64,000 bases of DNA, taken from the NCBI GenBank assembly GCA_036898135.1, contig CM072516.1, forward strand, positions 59,621,740-59,685,739, in the 5' to 3' direction. Below, one piece after another: positions 25,998-36,956 of the stretch. Origin of the DNA: Oncomelania hupensis. Lineage: Eukaryota > Mollusca > Gastropoda > Littorinimorpha > Pomatiopsidae. A program made the translations under genes and the position numbers. The notes beneath the pieces were generated by a model. That model ran no database searches. It was not told where the DNA came from and saw only the letters and a program-made list of their open reading frames with translations. Within the stretch, counting starts at the first letter, position 1. Each line of letters starts with the position of its first letter.

Positions 25998-28900
25998 GTG
26001 GGTTCGGGCATTAAATAGAATAGACCCAACGTTTCCCGGCGTGTCGTAAGAGGCGACTAACAGGGGTGATGTTAGCACGGCATCACTGGGCGAAAGTCTT
26101 CTACACAGAAGTCACCGGCCAGGGCGGAGGAACCTCACGTTACTACAGGTTCAACGACCATGTGCTCAGGGCCAAGGCGAGCCACACTGTATTCGTAGAT
26201 TTCGGCTGTGGCCAACAGCCTGGAGAGGATTGGGCACCACCAGGTCTTTTTTGCCCAAGACACACTACATGATGACAAAATCCACTAATTCCATGCCGGA
26301 TCGGTCGTCGCCCGGCTACACAAGGACCGCGCCTTCCGTTGGCCACCAGGACGGAGGTGTTAAGTATGCTACTGATGGACAATTTAGCAAGATCCGCACG
26401 AGAAACAACATCGTCATAGGAACCTGGAATGTCAGGACCCTAACCGCGGAAGGAAAATTAGAAGAACTGGCCCACGAGTTGGACCAGTATCGATGGAATG
26501 TTCTAGGCATCAGCGAACTGCGCTGGAAAGGCCTAGGTGAAACAACGACCGACAAAGGCCACAAGCTCTATTTCAGCGGTAGAGATGACAGGCACGAACA
26601 CGGCGTTGGATTCTTGGTCCACAAGAACATTCTAGCCACTGTCATGGGTTGCCGCCCAGTCTCCAGTAGACTCATTACCATCCGCCTGAGAGCAGCCCCT
26701 TTCAACATCACCATCATCCAGGCCTATGCCCCAACATCAGACTATGACGACAGCGAAGTGGAGGATTTTTATGAAAAGCTACAGGCGGTCCTTGACCAAG
26801 TGCCGAAGAAGGACATAGTCATAGTGCAAGGCGACTGGAATGCCAAGGTTGGCCAAGATGCGCACCACAACTGGGGAGACACATGTGGACCCCACTGCAA
26901 CAACGAGACAAATGACAGGGGTCTGAGACTCTTGGAGTTTGCCAGATACAACAATCTGGTACTGGCAAACACGCTTGGTCTCCACAAAAACTCCAGACGA
27001 TGGACATGGCACAGTCCTGGCGGGGAGCATCACAACCAAATAGACTACATAATGGTCAAGAAACGCTTCAGATCAAGCATCAACATTGGCAGGACACGCA
27101 CTTTTCCAGGAGCAGACATCGGAAGTGACCACGATCTCGTGATGATGTCTTTCCGGCTCCACTTGAAGAGAGTAAATACAGCAAAGTGCACTAGACTGAA
27201 GTTCGACCTGGACAAACTGCAAGACCCGGAGGTGGCAGAACTATTTCAGGCCACAATTGGAGGGAAATTTGCACCACTGCTCATTTTGGGGGCTGGTGAA
27301 GTAGATGTCAACACCATGACCACCACCTTCAACTCAGCTGTGACAGATGCCGCCACTGAGATCCTTGGCAAGCACCGACCAAAGAAGAAGCCGTGGATCA
27401 CACCTGAACTTTTGGATCTGTGTGATAAACGAAGAGAGATGAAAAAGAAAAAGAACACCTCACAGGGAGCTGATGTCTACCGAAAAATCAACAATGACAT
27501 CCGAAAAGGCATGCGCACAGCAAAGGAGAACTGGATAGAAGATCAATGCCAGGAAATAGAGAACAGTCTGAACAAGAACAACAGCAAGAAGGCCTACCAG
27601 ACTGTGAAGCGGCTGACAAGTGTCAAACAGCCCAAAATCTCCACGATCCAAACCAAGTCTGGCATATGCCTTACAGAAGAACAAGAAGTCTTGGACAGAT
27701 GGACAGAGTACTGCTCTGACCTTTACAACCATACACCAAATGGAGACCCATCAGTTCTAACATGTCCCGAGAACAGAGAAGAAGAAGAAATCCTCCCAAT
27801 TCTCCGGGAAGAAGTTGAGGCAGCAGTGCAAGCGCTAAAGAAAGGGAAGTCAGCGGGAGTGGACAACATACCCGCAGAACTGCTACAAGCAGGAGGAGAA
27901 GCGATGATTGATGCCCTCACCATTATCTGTAACAAGATCTGGCAGAGTGGGGAGTGGCCTATACCATAATCCCAGTCGCTTGTCATCACTCTTCCCAAAA
28001 AAGGTAACCTTCAGGAGTGTGAAAACTACCGGACCATCAGCCTCATCAGCCATCCCAGCAAGGTCCTCCTGAAAATAATACTCAACAGGTTGAAACCCCA
28101 AGCTGAACAAATCATAGCTGAAGAACAAGCAGGATTCAGGGCAGGGCGAAGTACCACTGAGCAGATTTTCAACCTCAGAATAATCTGTGAGAAATACCTA
28201 CAGCACCAACAACATCTATATCATGTGTTCATAGACTTCAAGAAGGCGTTTGACCGAGTCTGGCATGCAGCTCTATGGGCAACAATGAAAGTGTACAACA
28301 TCAGCCCTAAAATTATTGAAGTCATCAAAAGCCTGTATGACAAGGCTACCAGTGCAGTCCTCCACAACAGCACCATCGGGAACTGGTTCAGAACAACAAT
28401 CGGTGTGCGTCAAGAATGCCTACTCTCTCCAACACTCTTCAACATCTTCCTAGAGCGCATCATGTCAGATGCTCTTGCAGACCATGAAGGCACAGTCAGC
28501 ATAGGGGGTAGAGCAATCTCCAATCTTCGTTTTGCAGATGACATCGATGGATTGGCTGGAGAGGAGCAAGAACTTGAACAGCTGGTACAGAGGCTTGACA
28601 CCACCTCCAGAGCCTATGGAATGGAAATAAGTGCAGAGAAGACCAAAATGATAACCAACAACACCAATGGCATCAATACGGACATCAAAGTCCAAGGCCA
28701 ATCCCTCAACACAGTGCATAGCTTCAAATATTTAGGAGCCATTGTATCAGACAATGGGTCCCGACAGGAAGTCCTCTCCAGGATCGCACAAACAACTGCT
28801 GCCTTGACAAGGTTGAAGCCCATTTGGAAAGACAGGACCATCAGTCTACATTCCAAAGTAAGACTGCTGCGCTCCCTTGTCATCTCCATCTTCCTATACG

Positions 28901-29340
28901 CTTGCGAAACATGGACCCTCACAGCAGATCTCCAACGAAGAATACAAAGCATGGAGATGAGGTGCTACAGAAGACTTCTGGGCATTTCCTATACCCAACA
29001 CATCACCAACGACGAAGTCCGACAGACCATCAAACAAGCCATTGGACAACACGATGACCTGCTAACAGTGGTGAAGAAACGGAAACTCCGATGGTATGGC
29101 CACGTCACCAGATCATCAGGCCTTGCAAAGACTATTCTGCAAGGCACAGTGCAAGGAGGTAGAAGAAGAGGGAGACCGAAAAAGAGGTGGGAGGACAACA
29201 TTCGAGAATGGACTGGTTTGACACTGAGCGAAGCCATCAGGGCTGCTGAGGACAGAGAAAGATGGAGTATGCTGGTTAAACGATCATCTGTGGTGCCCCT
29301 ACGACCTTCGGGTTACGGGATAGGATAGGATAGGATAGGA
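25998..29340 (+). mobile_element. Nearly full-length RTE-clade non-LTR retrotransposon
   Basis: Bounded by TATAGTAT at 25990-25997 and 29341-29348, an 8 bp target duplication. The element starts GTGGGTTCGGGC, has a 5' UTR of about 230 bp and a single long coding region, and ends in a short (GGATA)n tail at 29321-29340. A five-base tandem tail with no poly-A is characteristic of RTE elements. A 68-residue frame (26066-26272) overlaps the start of the main frame by 43 bp and could be a small ORF1. Seven other partial copies occur in the window, all antisense to this one apart from a 116-bp piece at 45096. Confidence 0.95.
26230..29328 (+). pseudogene. RTE endonuclease/reverse transcriptase with one premature stop
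   Basis: A single frame of about 1,030 codons is interrupted only once, by TAA at 27967-27969, where the copy at 31682-33182 has a Trp codon. N-terminal apurinic-type endonuclease motifs: GTWNVRTLTAEGKLEEL, GISELRWKG, QGDWNAKVG, IGSDHDLVM. Reverse transcriptase motifs follow: KKGKSAGVDNIPAELL, FIDFKKAFDRVWH, a GVRQECLLSPTLFN block (Gly-to-Glu change against GVRQGC in the other copy) and the catalytic FADD at about 28532. The C-terminal block RWYGHVTRSSGL and GRPKKRW matches the conserved tail of BovB/RTE-type proteins. One stop and one motif substitution suggest a recent insertion. Confidence 0.93.
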
Positions 29341-29410
29341 TATAGTATTTGCAAAATTAATATTACAATGACAAGCCCATGCAATCAGTGTGAAAATAAT
29401 AAAAGAAAAT

Positions 29411-30575
29411 CCCCTCATGGGGGTGCCGGGGGTCTCTGTATAAATAGTATCCCCACTTTGTGGGAATTTAGGGCTTTAAATTCCCACTGTTGCTGTCTTT
29501 CTCCTTTGTTCTTTCTCATTCCTACTCTGTTTTATCAATCTATTATCTTCTTTGCTAGACCAGTCACCTATTTTTTTCCTTGAAACTTTCCCAAAACTCA
29601 TTTGTGTACGAGGTCTGTTGGGTCAGCTTGGGGATATTGGATGCTTTCTACCAAATGGTCACTGGGGCTTTCTATGGTATTATTTAACAATGTAGGCATT
29701 TTATATGTATGTGTTCTGTTAATATTTTATAATGATTTTTATATTCTATTTTGTTTTTTTAAATGGGGGTTCATTACATTACATGATTATTGCTTTAGGT
29801 CCAGCGGACTCTTCCGAGCCAAATCAGGACCGGACAATTCCTGATCCTCATAAAAGATCTGTTGAAACAACCCTAGTGGCAAAACTGAAGGCTCTCCACC
29901 AGCCAGTCACTTTACAATAAAGACATCCCACGAAGGGGACGCTGAGGCTATACTCTAATTTATCGAACCCCCATTTACAAAAACAAAATAGAATACAAAC
30001 ATCATTATAAATTATCAACAAAACACATACATATAAAATGCCTACATTGCTAAATAATAACATCATAGGAAGCCCTAGTGACCACCTGGCAGAAAGTGTC
30101 CAATATTCCCAAGTTGATCCAACAGACCTCACACACAAATAAGGAGTCTTGTCCCGGAAGAGTTTTCAAGAAAAAGGGTAGGTGACTGGTCTAGCGAAGA
30201 TGAAGATAATATAACAGATTGATAGAACACAGCAAGAATGAGAAATAACAAATGAAAAAGACAGCGACAGTGGGAATTTAAAGCACTAAATTTCCAGAAA
30301 GTGGGGATACTATTTATACTGAAACCCCTGGCACCCCAACGGGGGGAAATGGGGGTTCAATAAATTAGAGTACAGCTTCAGCGTCCCTTGCATTGGATGC
30401 CTTTATTGTAAAGTGACAGGCTGGAGGAATGCCTTCAGTGTTACCATTAAGGTTGTTTCAGCAGATCTTTTACAGTTATACTGACCAGAGGTGAGTCCTC
30501 TTTCAACCAAGTTGTAGTCCTGCTTCAGCTTTTTGCAGTTCGCTGGACCCTATACACAATGACTAAAGAACTAAG
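29411..30575 (+). mobile_element. 0.7-kb family copy (copy 2) split by a nested copy
   Basis: Two plus-strand halves, 29411-29773 and 30347-30575, form one copy. The left half runs from GGTGCCGGGGG and TATAAATAG to AAATGGGGGTTCA. The right half restarts at the same 13 bases and continues to GTTCGCTGGACC plus tail. The gap is filled by the inverted nested copy. Confidence 0.85.
29774..30346 (-). mobile_element. Nested, inverted 0.7-kb family copy (copy 3)
   Basis: Inserted in opposite orientation into copy 2 with a perfect 13 bp target duplication AAATGGGGGTTCA (29761-29773 and 30347-30359). At 573 bp it lacks the first ~130 bp of the full-length copies and begins near GGGGTGCCAGGGGTTTCAG, the same place where copy 2 begins. 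Its tail, on the minus strand, is GCAATAATCATGTAATGTAA. Confidence 0.88.
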
Positions 30576-30759
30576 AAAAGAAAAAGAATTTTGAAAAGCT
30601 TTAGTTCTTATTCACAAACTTACCATCAGCTATAAACTATTTGACGACAGTTCCAAACAAATTTTAATATAATATTTTTAATTATTTTGTTCGCTCTGCT
30701 TGCTGCCATTGGGTGCATCAACAAAATAAGCTGTAACTGGAAAATAACATAACTTCAAT

Positions 30760-31140
30760 ATGAATACTCACAAATAACGCACAACTTCATTATAATAAGT
30801 CTCAAATATACAAATATCTTAAATATCTATTTATTCACAAGCATCAAAATACTGTCATCAATGACACACTTGATAAGTATATGAATTGTCACAAAAAACA
30901 CAAGCAACTTCGAAAATTATAATTGATCACAAATGTAATTGGTTCTGTTCACTTTTTTCACAATCAAAATACAGCCATCAGCAACACTCTTGAATATGAC
31001 TAGTCACAAATAACACACCTAGACAGCTTCATTAATTGTGATTAGTTCTAAAATATTTGTCACAATCAACAAAATACAGTCATCACCAACACACTTCAAT
31101 ATAATTAATCCCAAATAACATAACTTTTTAAATCACAAAA
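30760..31140. repeat. Decayed tandem repeat, period about 107-120 bp
   Basis: Similar blocks recur: AATACTGTCATCAATGACAC near 30848, AATACAGCCATCAGCAACAC near 30968 and AATACAGTCATCACCAACAC near 31075. Each is followed by a CACAAATAAC-like segment. Copies are diverged and the outer limits are approximate. Confidence 0.55.
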
Positions 31141-31681
31141 TTACCGGGTTATATTTTGTTTCACATGCTTTTTTGTTTGTTTGTTAAAACCAAACATCAT
31201 CAACATATTAACTCTGAATCAATCATGAGACAATAACTAACTGAATATCAGCACAAGACTAAATATCACATTAATCTCATTAACTCCATTTACATCTAGT
31301 TTCTGTGACTCGGAACAATATGTTGGGACAATCCTCGGCAGAACGATAAGTATGAATAAAATCAATTCTTTATTCGTATATTATATCTATGCAGCACTTT
31401 TCCTGATTTCATAGACTATATAATGCTTGGAGATTTTAAAGTAGGCACAAATAAAGAGGCAAATAGAAATTATAACATCTATTCTAAGAAAACATAACAA
31501 CTAACTGTCACAAACAATAAAATATCTAATTGTTATGCAAAATGTTCCAATCAACAAAAATTGTCAATACGAAAATTGATGTACTACGATTTAAAGCAGA
31601 AAAAGAAATCCTCAATCATCATATTATATATTCAAAAATTAAAATAACACATACACACTGTTAAGAAATAATGCATTCATG
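31141..31681. other. Intergenic AT-rich sequence
   Basis: No gene, RNA or bounded element recognised. Confidence 0.5.
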
Positions 31682-33182
31682 TCATCCTATCCTATCCTGT
31701 CCCGTAACTCGGAGGTCGTAGGGGCACCACAGATGATCGTTTAACCAGCATACTCCATCTATCTCTGTCCTCAGCAGCCCTGATGGCTTCGCTCAGTGTC
31801 AAACCAGTCCATTCTCGAATGTTGTCCTCCCACCTCTTTTTCGGTCTCCCTCTTCTTCTACCTCCTTGCACTGTGCCTTGCCGAATGGTCTTTGCAAGGC
31901 CTGATGATCTGGTGACGTGACCATACCATTGGAGTTTCCGTTTCTTCACCACTGTGGGCAGGTCATCGTGTTGTCCAATGGCTTGTGTGATGGTCTGTCG
32001 GACTTCGTCGTTGGTGATGTGTTGGGTATAGGAAATGCCCAGAAGTCTTCTGTAGCACCTCATCTCCATGCTTTGTATTCTTCATTTTAGATCTGCTGTG
32101 AGGGTCCATGCTTCGCAAGCATATAGGAAGATGGAGATGACAAGGGAGAGCAGCATTCTTACTTTGGATGTAGACTGATGGTCCCGTCTTTCCAAATGGG
32201 CTTGAACCTTGTCAGGGCAGCAGTTGTTTGTGCGATCCTGGAGAGGACTTCCTGTCGGGACGCATTGTCTGATACAATGGCTCCTAAATATTTGAAGATA
32301 TGCACTGTGTTGAGGGATTGGCCTTGGACTTTGATGTAAGTGTTGATGCCATTGGTGTTGTTTGTCATCATTTTGGTCTTCTCTGCACTTATTTCCATTC
32401 CATAAGCTCTGGAGGTGGTGTCAAGCCTCTGTACCAGCTGTTCAAGTTCTTGTTCCTCTCCAGCCAATCCATCAATGTCATCCGCAAAACGAAGATTGGA
32501 GATTGCTCTACCCCCTATGCTGACTGTGCCTTCGTGATCTGCAAGGGCATCTGACATGATGCGCTTTAGGAAGATGTTGAAGAGTGTTGGAGAGAGTAGG
32601 CATCCTTGACGCACACCGATTGTTGTTCTGAACCAGTTCCCGATGACGCTGTTATGGAGGACTGCACTGGTAGCCTTGTCATATAGGCTTTTGATGACTT
32701 CAATAATTTTAGGGCTGATGCTGTACACTTTCATTGTTGCCCATAGAGCTGCATGCCAGACTCGGTCAAACGCCTTCTTGAAGTCTATGAACACATGATA
32801 TAGATGTTGTTGGTGCTGTAGGTATTTCTCACAGATTATTCTGAGATTGAAAATCTGTTCAGTGGTACTTTGCCCTGCCCTGAATCGTGCTTGTTCTTCA
32901 GCTATGATTTGTTCAGCTTGGGGAACCAACCTGTTGAGTATTATTTTCAGGAGGACCTTGCTGGGATGGCTGATGAGGCTGATGGTGCGGTAATTTTCAC
33001 ACTCCTGAAGGTTACCTTTTTTGGGAAGAGTGATGACAAGCGACTGGGTCCATGGTGTAGGCCACTCCCCACTCTGCCAGATCTTGTTACAGATAATGGT
33101 GAGGGCATCAATCATCGCTTCTCCTCCTGCTTGTAGCAGTTCAGTGGGTATATTGTCCACTCCCGCTGACTTCCCTTTCTTC
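31682..33182 (-). mobile_element. 5'-truncated RTE copy with most of the reverse transcriptase
   Basis: Minus-strand copy running from the (TCCTA)n tail at 31682 to KKGKSAGVDN. It keeps FIDFKKAFDRVWH, GVRQGCLLSP and RFADDIDGL. The RT part is one open frame of about 340 codons. A one-base deletion near 32168 and a stop near 32090 separate it from the C-terminal block. It retains Trp at the position where the 26-29 kb copy has its stop. Confidence 0.93.
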
Positions 33183-33188
33183 AGGAGT

Positions 33189-34012
33189 GATAAAATGACC
33201 AAAGAACTTTTAACAGACTGATAAACATGACAAAACATTTTTAAGCAATGGACAGACTGTGTGGACTATTTACTCAGTTCATAGTGAGCTGGCTTCCTAT
33301 GTTGAAGGTGGCCGGCTCAAACTTACCTGACTTAGTTACGAGACTTTTAAGGACATTGAGGGTTTTTTCCAGGTAGTTAGTTGGGTTCCTCCCTCCCTTC
33401 AAAAATGGTATTGGATGCAATCTAAAATTTCAAAAATAAAAATTGTTTTTGTAATAGTGATCTCTTTGATTGAAGAAAAAGCGCGTGACAGAATCCTGTA
33501 TTATTAATTTAATATGATTTTAAAAAATTAAATTGATTAAAAAAAGCATGTTTACAGCATCTGAAAAAATATAGCTGCAGGAGTTGCGAAAGCACACTGC
33601 ATGAAATACTGACACTTTCAAGGAGAAAGACTGGACATATTTCATCCAGAAGAGTGGAAGCACTTCAAAATTTTGCTCTGGCAAGACATTTCCCACACTT
33701 AGCACCAGCAAAATGTAGTCCAAAATATTGTGTGGCAAAGATTATAATGGTCAGGGGAACAACAATGAAGTTTTAGCTTAGAAAACATCAATTATGCATG
33801 CACCAATCAGTAACTAGACAGCATTTGTAGAACAAAAATTGTACCCTACTACTTTATACTCTAGCGCACTTTCACACTTTCTCTTGACACAACCACTTTA
33901 CAATATTACATATATATGCTCAATACTAACTGTAACATATGTTCAACTTATGTCTAGATCTATAGATGTTCCACACAAAACTACAAACTTCAGACCTAAC
34001 TTGTAAACTTGT

Positions 34013-34013
<1 letters not shown>
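33189..34013. other. Intergenic sequence, nothing firm
   Basis: No supported gene. A 72-codon minus-strand frame at 33520-33738 is open but has no recognisable motif. Confidence 0.45.

Positions 34014-34092
<79 letters not shown>
34014..34092. repeat. (TA)n microsatellite, about 39 units
   Basis: An almost pure TA run, interrupted only at its right end. Confidence 0.95.
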
Positions 34093-34099
<7 letters not shown>

Positions 34100-34303
34100 T
34101 TAATGAAAATCAGCTAAAACTGAGAGTGCCAAAGCAATTATACAGAATTAAGAGGTATGATAACGGAAATCTTCACAAAGAGTGTCGTTGCTGGAGATGG
34201 TACTAAAGTCATGCTTCATTCACCTTTAAATTGAGTTGTGTTGCTCAACAAAATAACTACTAACAAACAATCGTGTAATGATACATTCAATTGTATTAAA
34301 TAC

Positions 34304-34785
34304 ACACTGTCGCCGTCTTTCTCCTTTGTTCTTTCTCATTCCTACTCTGTTCTATCAATCTACTATCTAAGTATCTTCTTCGCTAGACCAGTCACCTACC
34401 TACCTTTTTCTTGAAAACTCTCCCAAAACTCCTTTTGTGTTGGGTCAGCTTGGGATATTGGACGCTTTCTGCCAAATTGTCACTAGGGCTTTCTGTGATA
34501 TTATTATTTAGCAATGTAGGCTTATGTGTTTCGTTAATATTAATTTTTTATTATATAATGAATTTTATGTTTTATTTTGATTTTGTAAATGGGAGTTCAA
34601 TAAATTAGAGTAAAGCCTGAACGTCCCCTGCATGGGATGCCTTTACTGTAAAGTGACCGGCTGTGTTACCATTAGGGTCCTTTTAGCAGATCTTTTGTAT
34701 GGATTAGGGGTGAGCCCTCTTTCAACCAAGTTGTGGTCCTGATTCGGCTCTTTGTAGTCTGCTGGACCCTATAAACAATGACTAA
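34304..34785 (+). mobile_element. Partial 0.7-kb family copy (copy 4)
   Basis: Matches the family from CTGTCGCCGTCTTTCTCC to GTCTGCTGGACC, with internal deletions, and ends in a (ACTA)-type tail near 34780-34800. 5'-truncated. Confidence 0.85.
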
Positions 34786-35211
34786 CTAGCGAACTAACTA
34801 AATTGCAACTCAGAACATGTACATTCTTGCAAACATGTAGTAAAATGTCATTACCTTCTGCTACAGCTTACAGATCACACAATATCTTGGCCCTAAAAAA
34901 CTATATTGGGTGTATGAATACTCTTAAAAGCTCTGGATTGTACGGGAGCACGAAAATCCCTATTAAGACATGAATACTCCTTGCCTTTAGAAATAGTGAA
35001 ATACAACCTGAAACATGAATTGAATGTGTCAAACATTTTCCATCAAAAAGCACACATGAGAGGACTAAAATTTTCTTATGAGCAAGATAATCTGTAAATC
35101 AGAATTACAAATAAATTGAAATAAATGAGAACTTTTAAAATATTACCACCGACAAAATTTCTTGTGGAAAGCAGTAAATCTTCTTTACAAAATCATGAAA
35201 ATGTGATTGGT

Positions 35212-36495
35212 CTATGACTCAAGATGCTTCAGCAAAATATAATCCTTTATATTCTGCGGTAACGGCAAAACCTCAACGTCATCACACAATGTGTAACTAC
35301 AAACGCTACGAATCTTAAAACAGCATAACTGCTTCAAAGAGCGAGGGTTTGTGGCTAGATAACTAATTTGCTCTCCAAGATCCTGTGAACAATTAACAGC
35401 TGGAGCTGTTGCTTGATGTTCGACTCTACACCCTGCTCCAAGCATCAAGTGCAAAAACTTCTCCTCTCCACGCAGTACTGCCAGTTGAAATGGAGTTTGG
35501 CCTGCACTATTTACTGTGTTGATGTCAGCATTGACAGAAACCAAAAAGCGTGCTACGTTGAACTTATTGTAGTATACAGCCAGATGAAAAGGTGTGAACC
35601 CGTTGATATTGACATCATTGACATGGGATCCACGATGGTACAGTGCTTGTACAATGTCCATATGCCCGCTACTGCAAGCTACGTGGAACGGAGTTTCTAG
35701 GTCATTGGTCCTCTGGTGCAGCTGGCAGCCAGCCTCAAGCAGCGTCATCACCACATCCTGGTAGCCATAACAAGCTGCAGTGTGAAGGGCGGTCCAGTTA
35801 TCTCGGTCAGCTCTATTCACATCTGCACCATGTGCAATCAGGATCTGACATACAGCATTGTGACCCAGACAGCTGGCAGCATGAAGGGGTGTGAAGCCAT
35901 CAGTCTGTGCCATGTTGACTGAAGCTCCTTTTGCAATCAGTTCTTCAGCTGCTAAAGTACGGCCGTAGGTACAGGCCCAATGAAGAGGAGTACGGTTGTC
36001 ACTGTCACGGCTGTTCACATCCACTCCTTTGTCCAACAAAACAGTAATGCATTCCACGTGTCCATGAGATGCTGCAATGTGGACAGGTTTTCTAAACCAC
36101 ATAAAGTCCGTGTGGTCAGGTTCATCTGCGTACCAGCCATTGTCTAAGAGCAGGGCCAAGATTCTATCCCTTCCATCAGCAGCTGCCATGGTTACAGGGT
36201 TGGCTGCTCGGCTAATGGACGGACGCAACCCTTGCTCCACCACCAAATGATATGCAGCATTATAGTCATTGAGGAACACAGCATTAGCCAGTTTCACTTG
36301 ATCATCAGTAGCGGTTTCTAAACCAGATCGGAGAGATCTTCGAGTGGTAGGTGAGCCTGTTGAACTGCCTGCCATGTCATCTGCTATAGACTCTTCGATC
36401 TCGCGACAGATTTCATCAAAATAATTGTTCATCCGTAATGAGTAGGCACTTCTGCCAAAAATATTTATCCTCCTGTAAACTGCCCGCCGATTCAT
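35212..36495 (-). CDS. Ankyrin repeat and SOCS box (ASB-type) protein, intronless
   Basis: ASB proteins use ankyrin repeats to bind substrates and the SOCS box to recruit Elongin B/C and Cullin 5 as an E3 ubiquitin ligase (family knowledge). One uninterrupted frame of 427 residues. Ankyrin repeats run from about residue 133 to 360, seven clear units with TPLHWAC, TPLHAAS, TALHTAA, TPFHVAC, TPFHLAV and TPFQLAV cores, and a weaker unit at about 100-125. The C-terminus (385-424) is a SOCS box: SLKQLCCFKIRSV then LPLPQNIKDYIL. The N-terminal ~60 residues are unassigned, with a Ser/Thr-rich stretch. Start at 36495 is the first Met; a second lies at residue 22. I cannot say which ASB subfamily this is. 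It is the only single-exon host gene here, so a retrocopy origin or intron loss is possible. It faces GPATCH3 head-to-head. Confidence 0.9.
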   Translation of the reverse strand: MNRRAVYRRINIFGRSAYSLRMNNYFDEICREIEESIADDMAGSSTGSPTTRRSLRSGLETATDDQVKLANAVFLNDYNAAYHLVVEQGLRPSISRAANPVTMAAADGRDRILALLLDNGWYADEPDHTDFMWFRKPVHIAASHGHVECITVLLDKGVDVNSRDSDNRTPLHWACTYGRTLAAEELIAKGASVNMAQTDGFTPLHAASCLGHNAVCQILIAHGADVNRADRDNWTALHTAACYGYQDVVMTLLEAGCQLHQRTNDLETPFHVACSSGHMDIVQALYHRGSHVNDVNINGFTPFHLAVYYNKFNVARFLVSVNADINTVNSAGQTPFQLAVLRGEEKFLHLMLGAGCRVEHQATAPAVNCSQDLGEQISYLATNPRSLKQLCCFKIRSVCSYTLCDDVEVLPLPQNIKDYILLKHLES

Positions 36496-36887
36496 TGAGC
36501 AGACAAATCACAAATGATACACAATCGTCAAATCATGTCAAATCGAGTCCATCAAGCTAAGTTTGCTGAGTTTTCAGCTTTGCAAGTTCATTATTTACAG
36601 GTCTTATGCATACAATACTATATGGTCGCATAAATGTACACCTTTGTGTCAACGAATTGCAAAGGAACAAGGTACAGATATTTGTACAGACTGCCTGAAT
36701 AAACTGCTTCGCAACTGTTTCTTAGTGTTTACATGGCTGTGAAGCCAAGGGCTGTAACTCTAATTGTATTTTTAGGCCTATGGTCCACTTCCGGAATCTC
36801 TTGCAGAGTTTGAGGGACGTAGTGGCCAGGCCCAGAACACTTACTCGTAGGCCTCAATATAGTACTTATACTCTATTATAAGTAGTA
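36496..36887. promoter_or_regulatory. Presumed bidirectional promoter of the ASB-type gene and GPATCH3
   Basis: The two start codons diverge with about 390-460 bp between them and no repeat element inserted. I see no TATA box; promoter function is inferred from the arrangement. Confidence 0.5.
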
Positions 36888-36956
36888 GTGGTATTGACGA
36901 TAAAGACAAGCGAAGAGACTTCCGAGCCTGTGAGACGACAAAATACAATATTTACG

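Noticed and set aside
26066..26272. A separate host gene of 68 residues upstream of the RTE frame
   Set aside because: It lies inside the RTE 5' region, which also occurs at 45096-45212, so at most it is an element-encoded small ORF.
33265..33420. A tRNA-like SINE (CTCAGTTCATAGTGAGC and GGCTCAAACTT words)
   Set aside because: Matches to the A and B boxes are too weak to support a call.
33520..33738. A 72-residue minus-strand protein near 33.6 kb
   Set aside because: No motif, no splice context and no paralogue in the window; an open frame of this length is expected by chance in AT-rich DNA.
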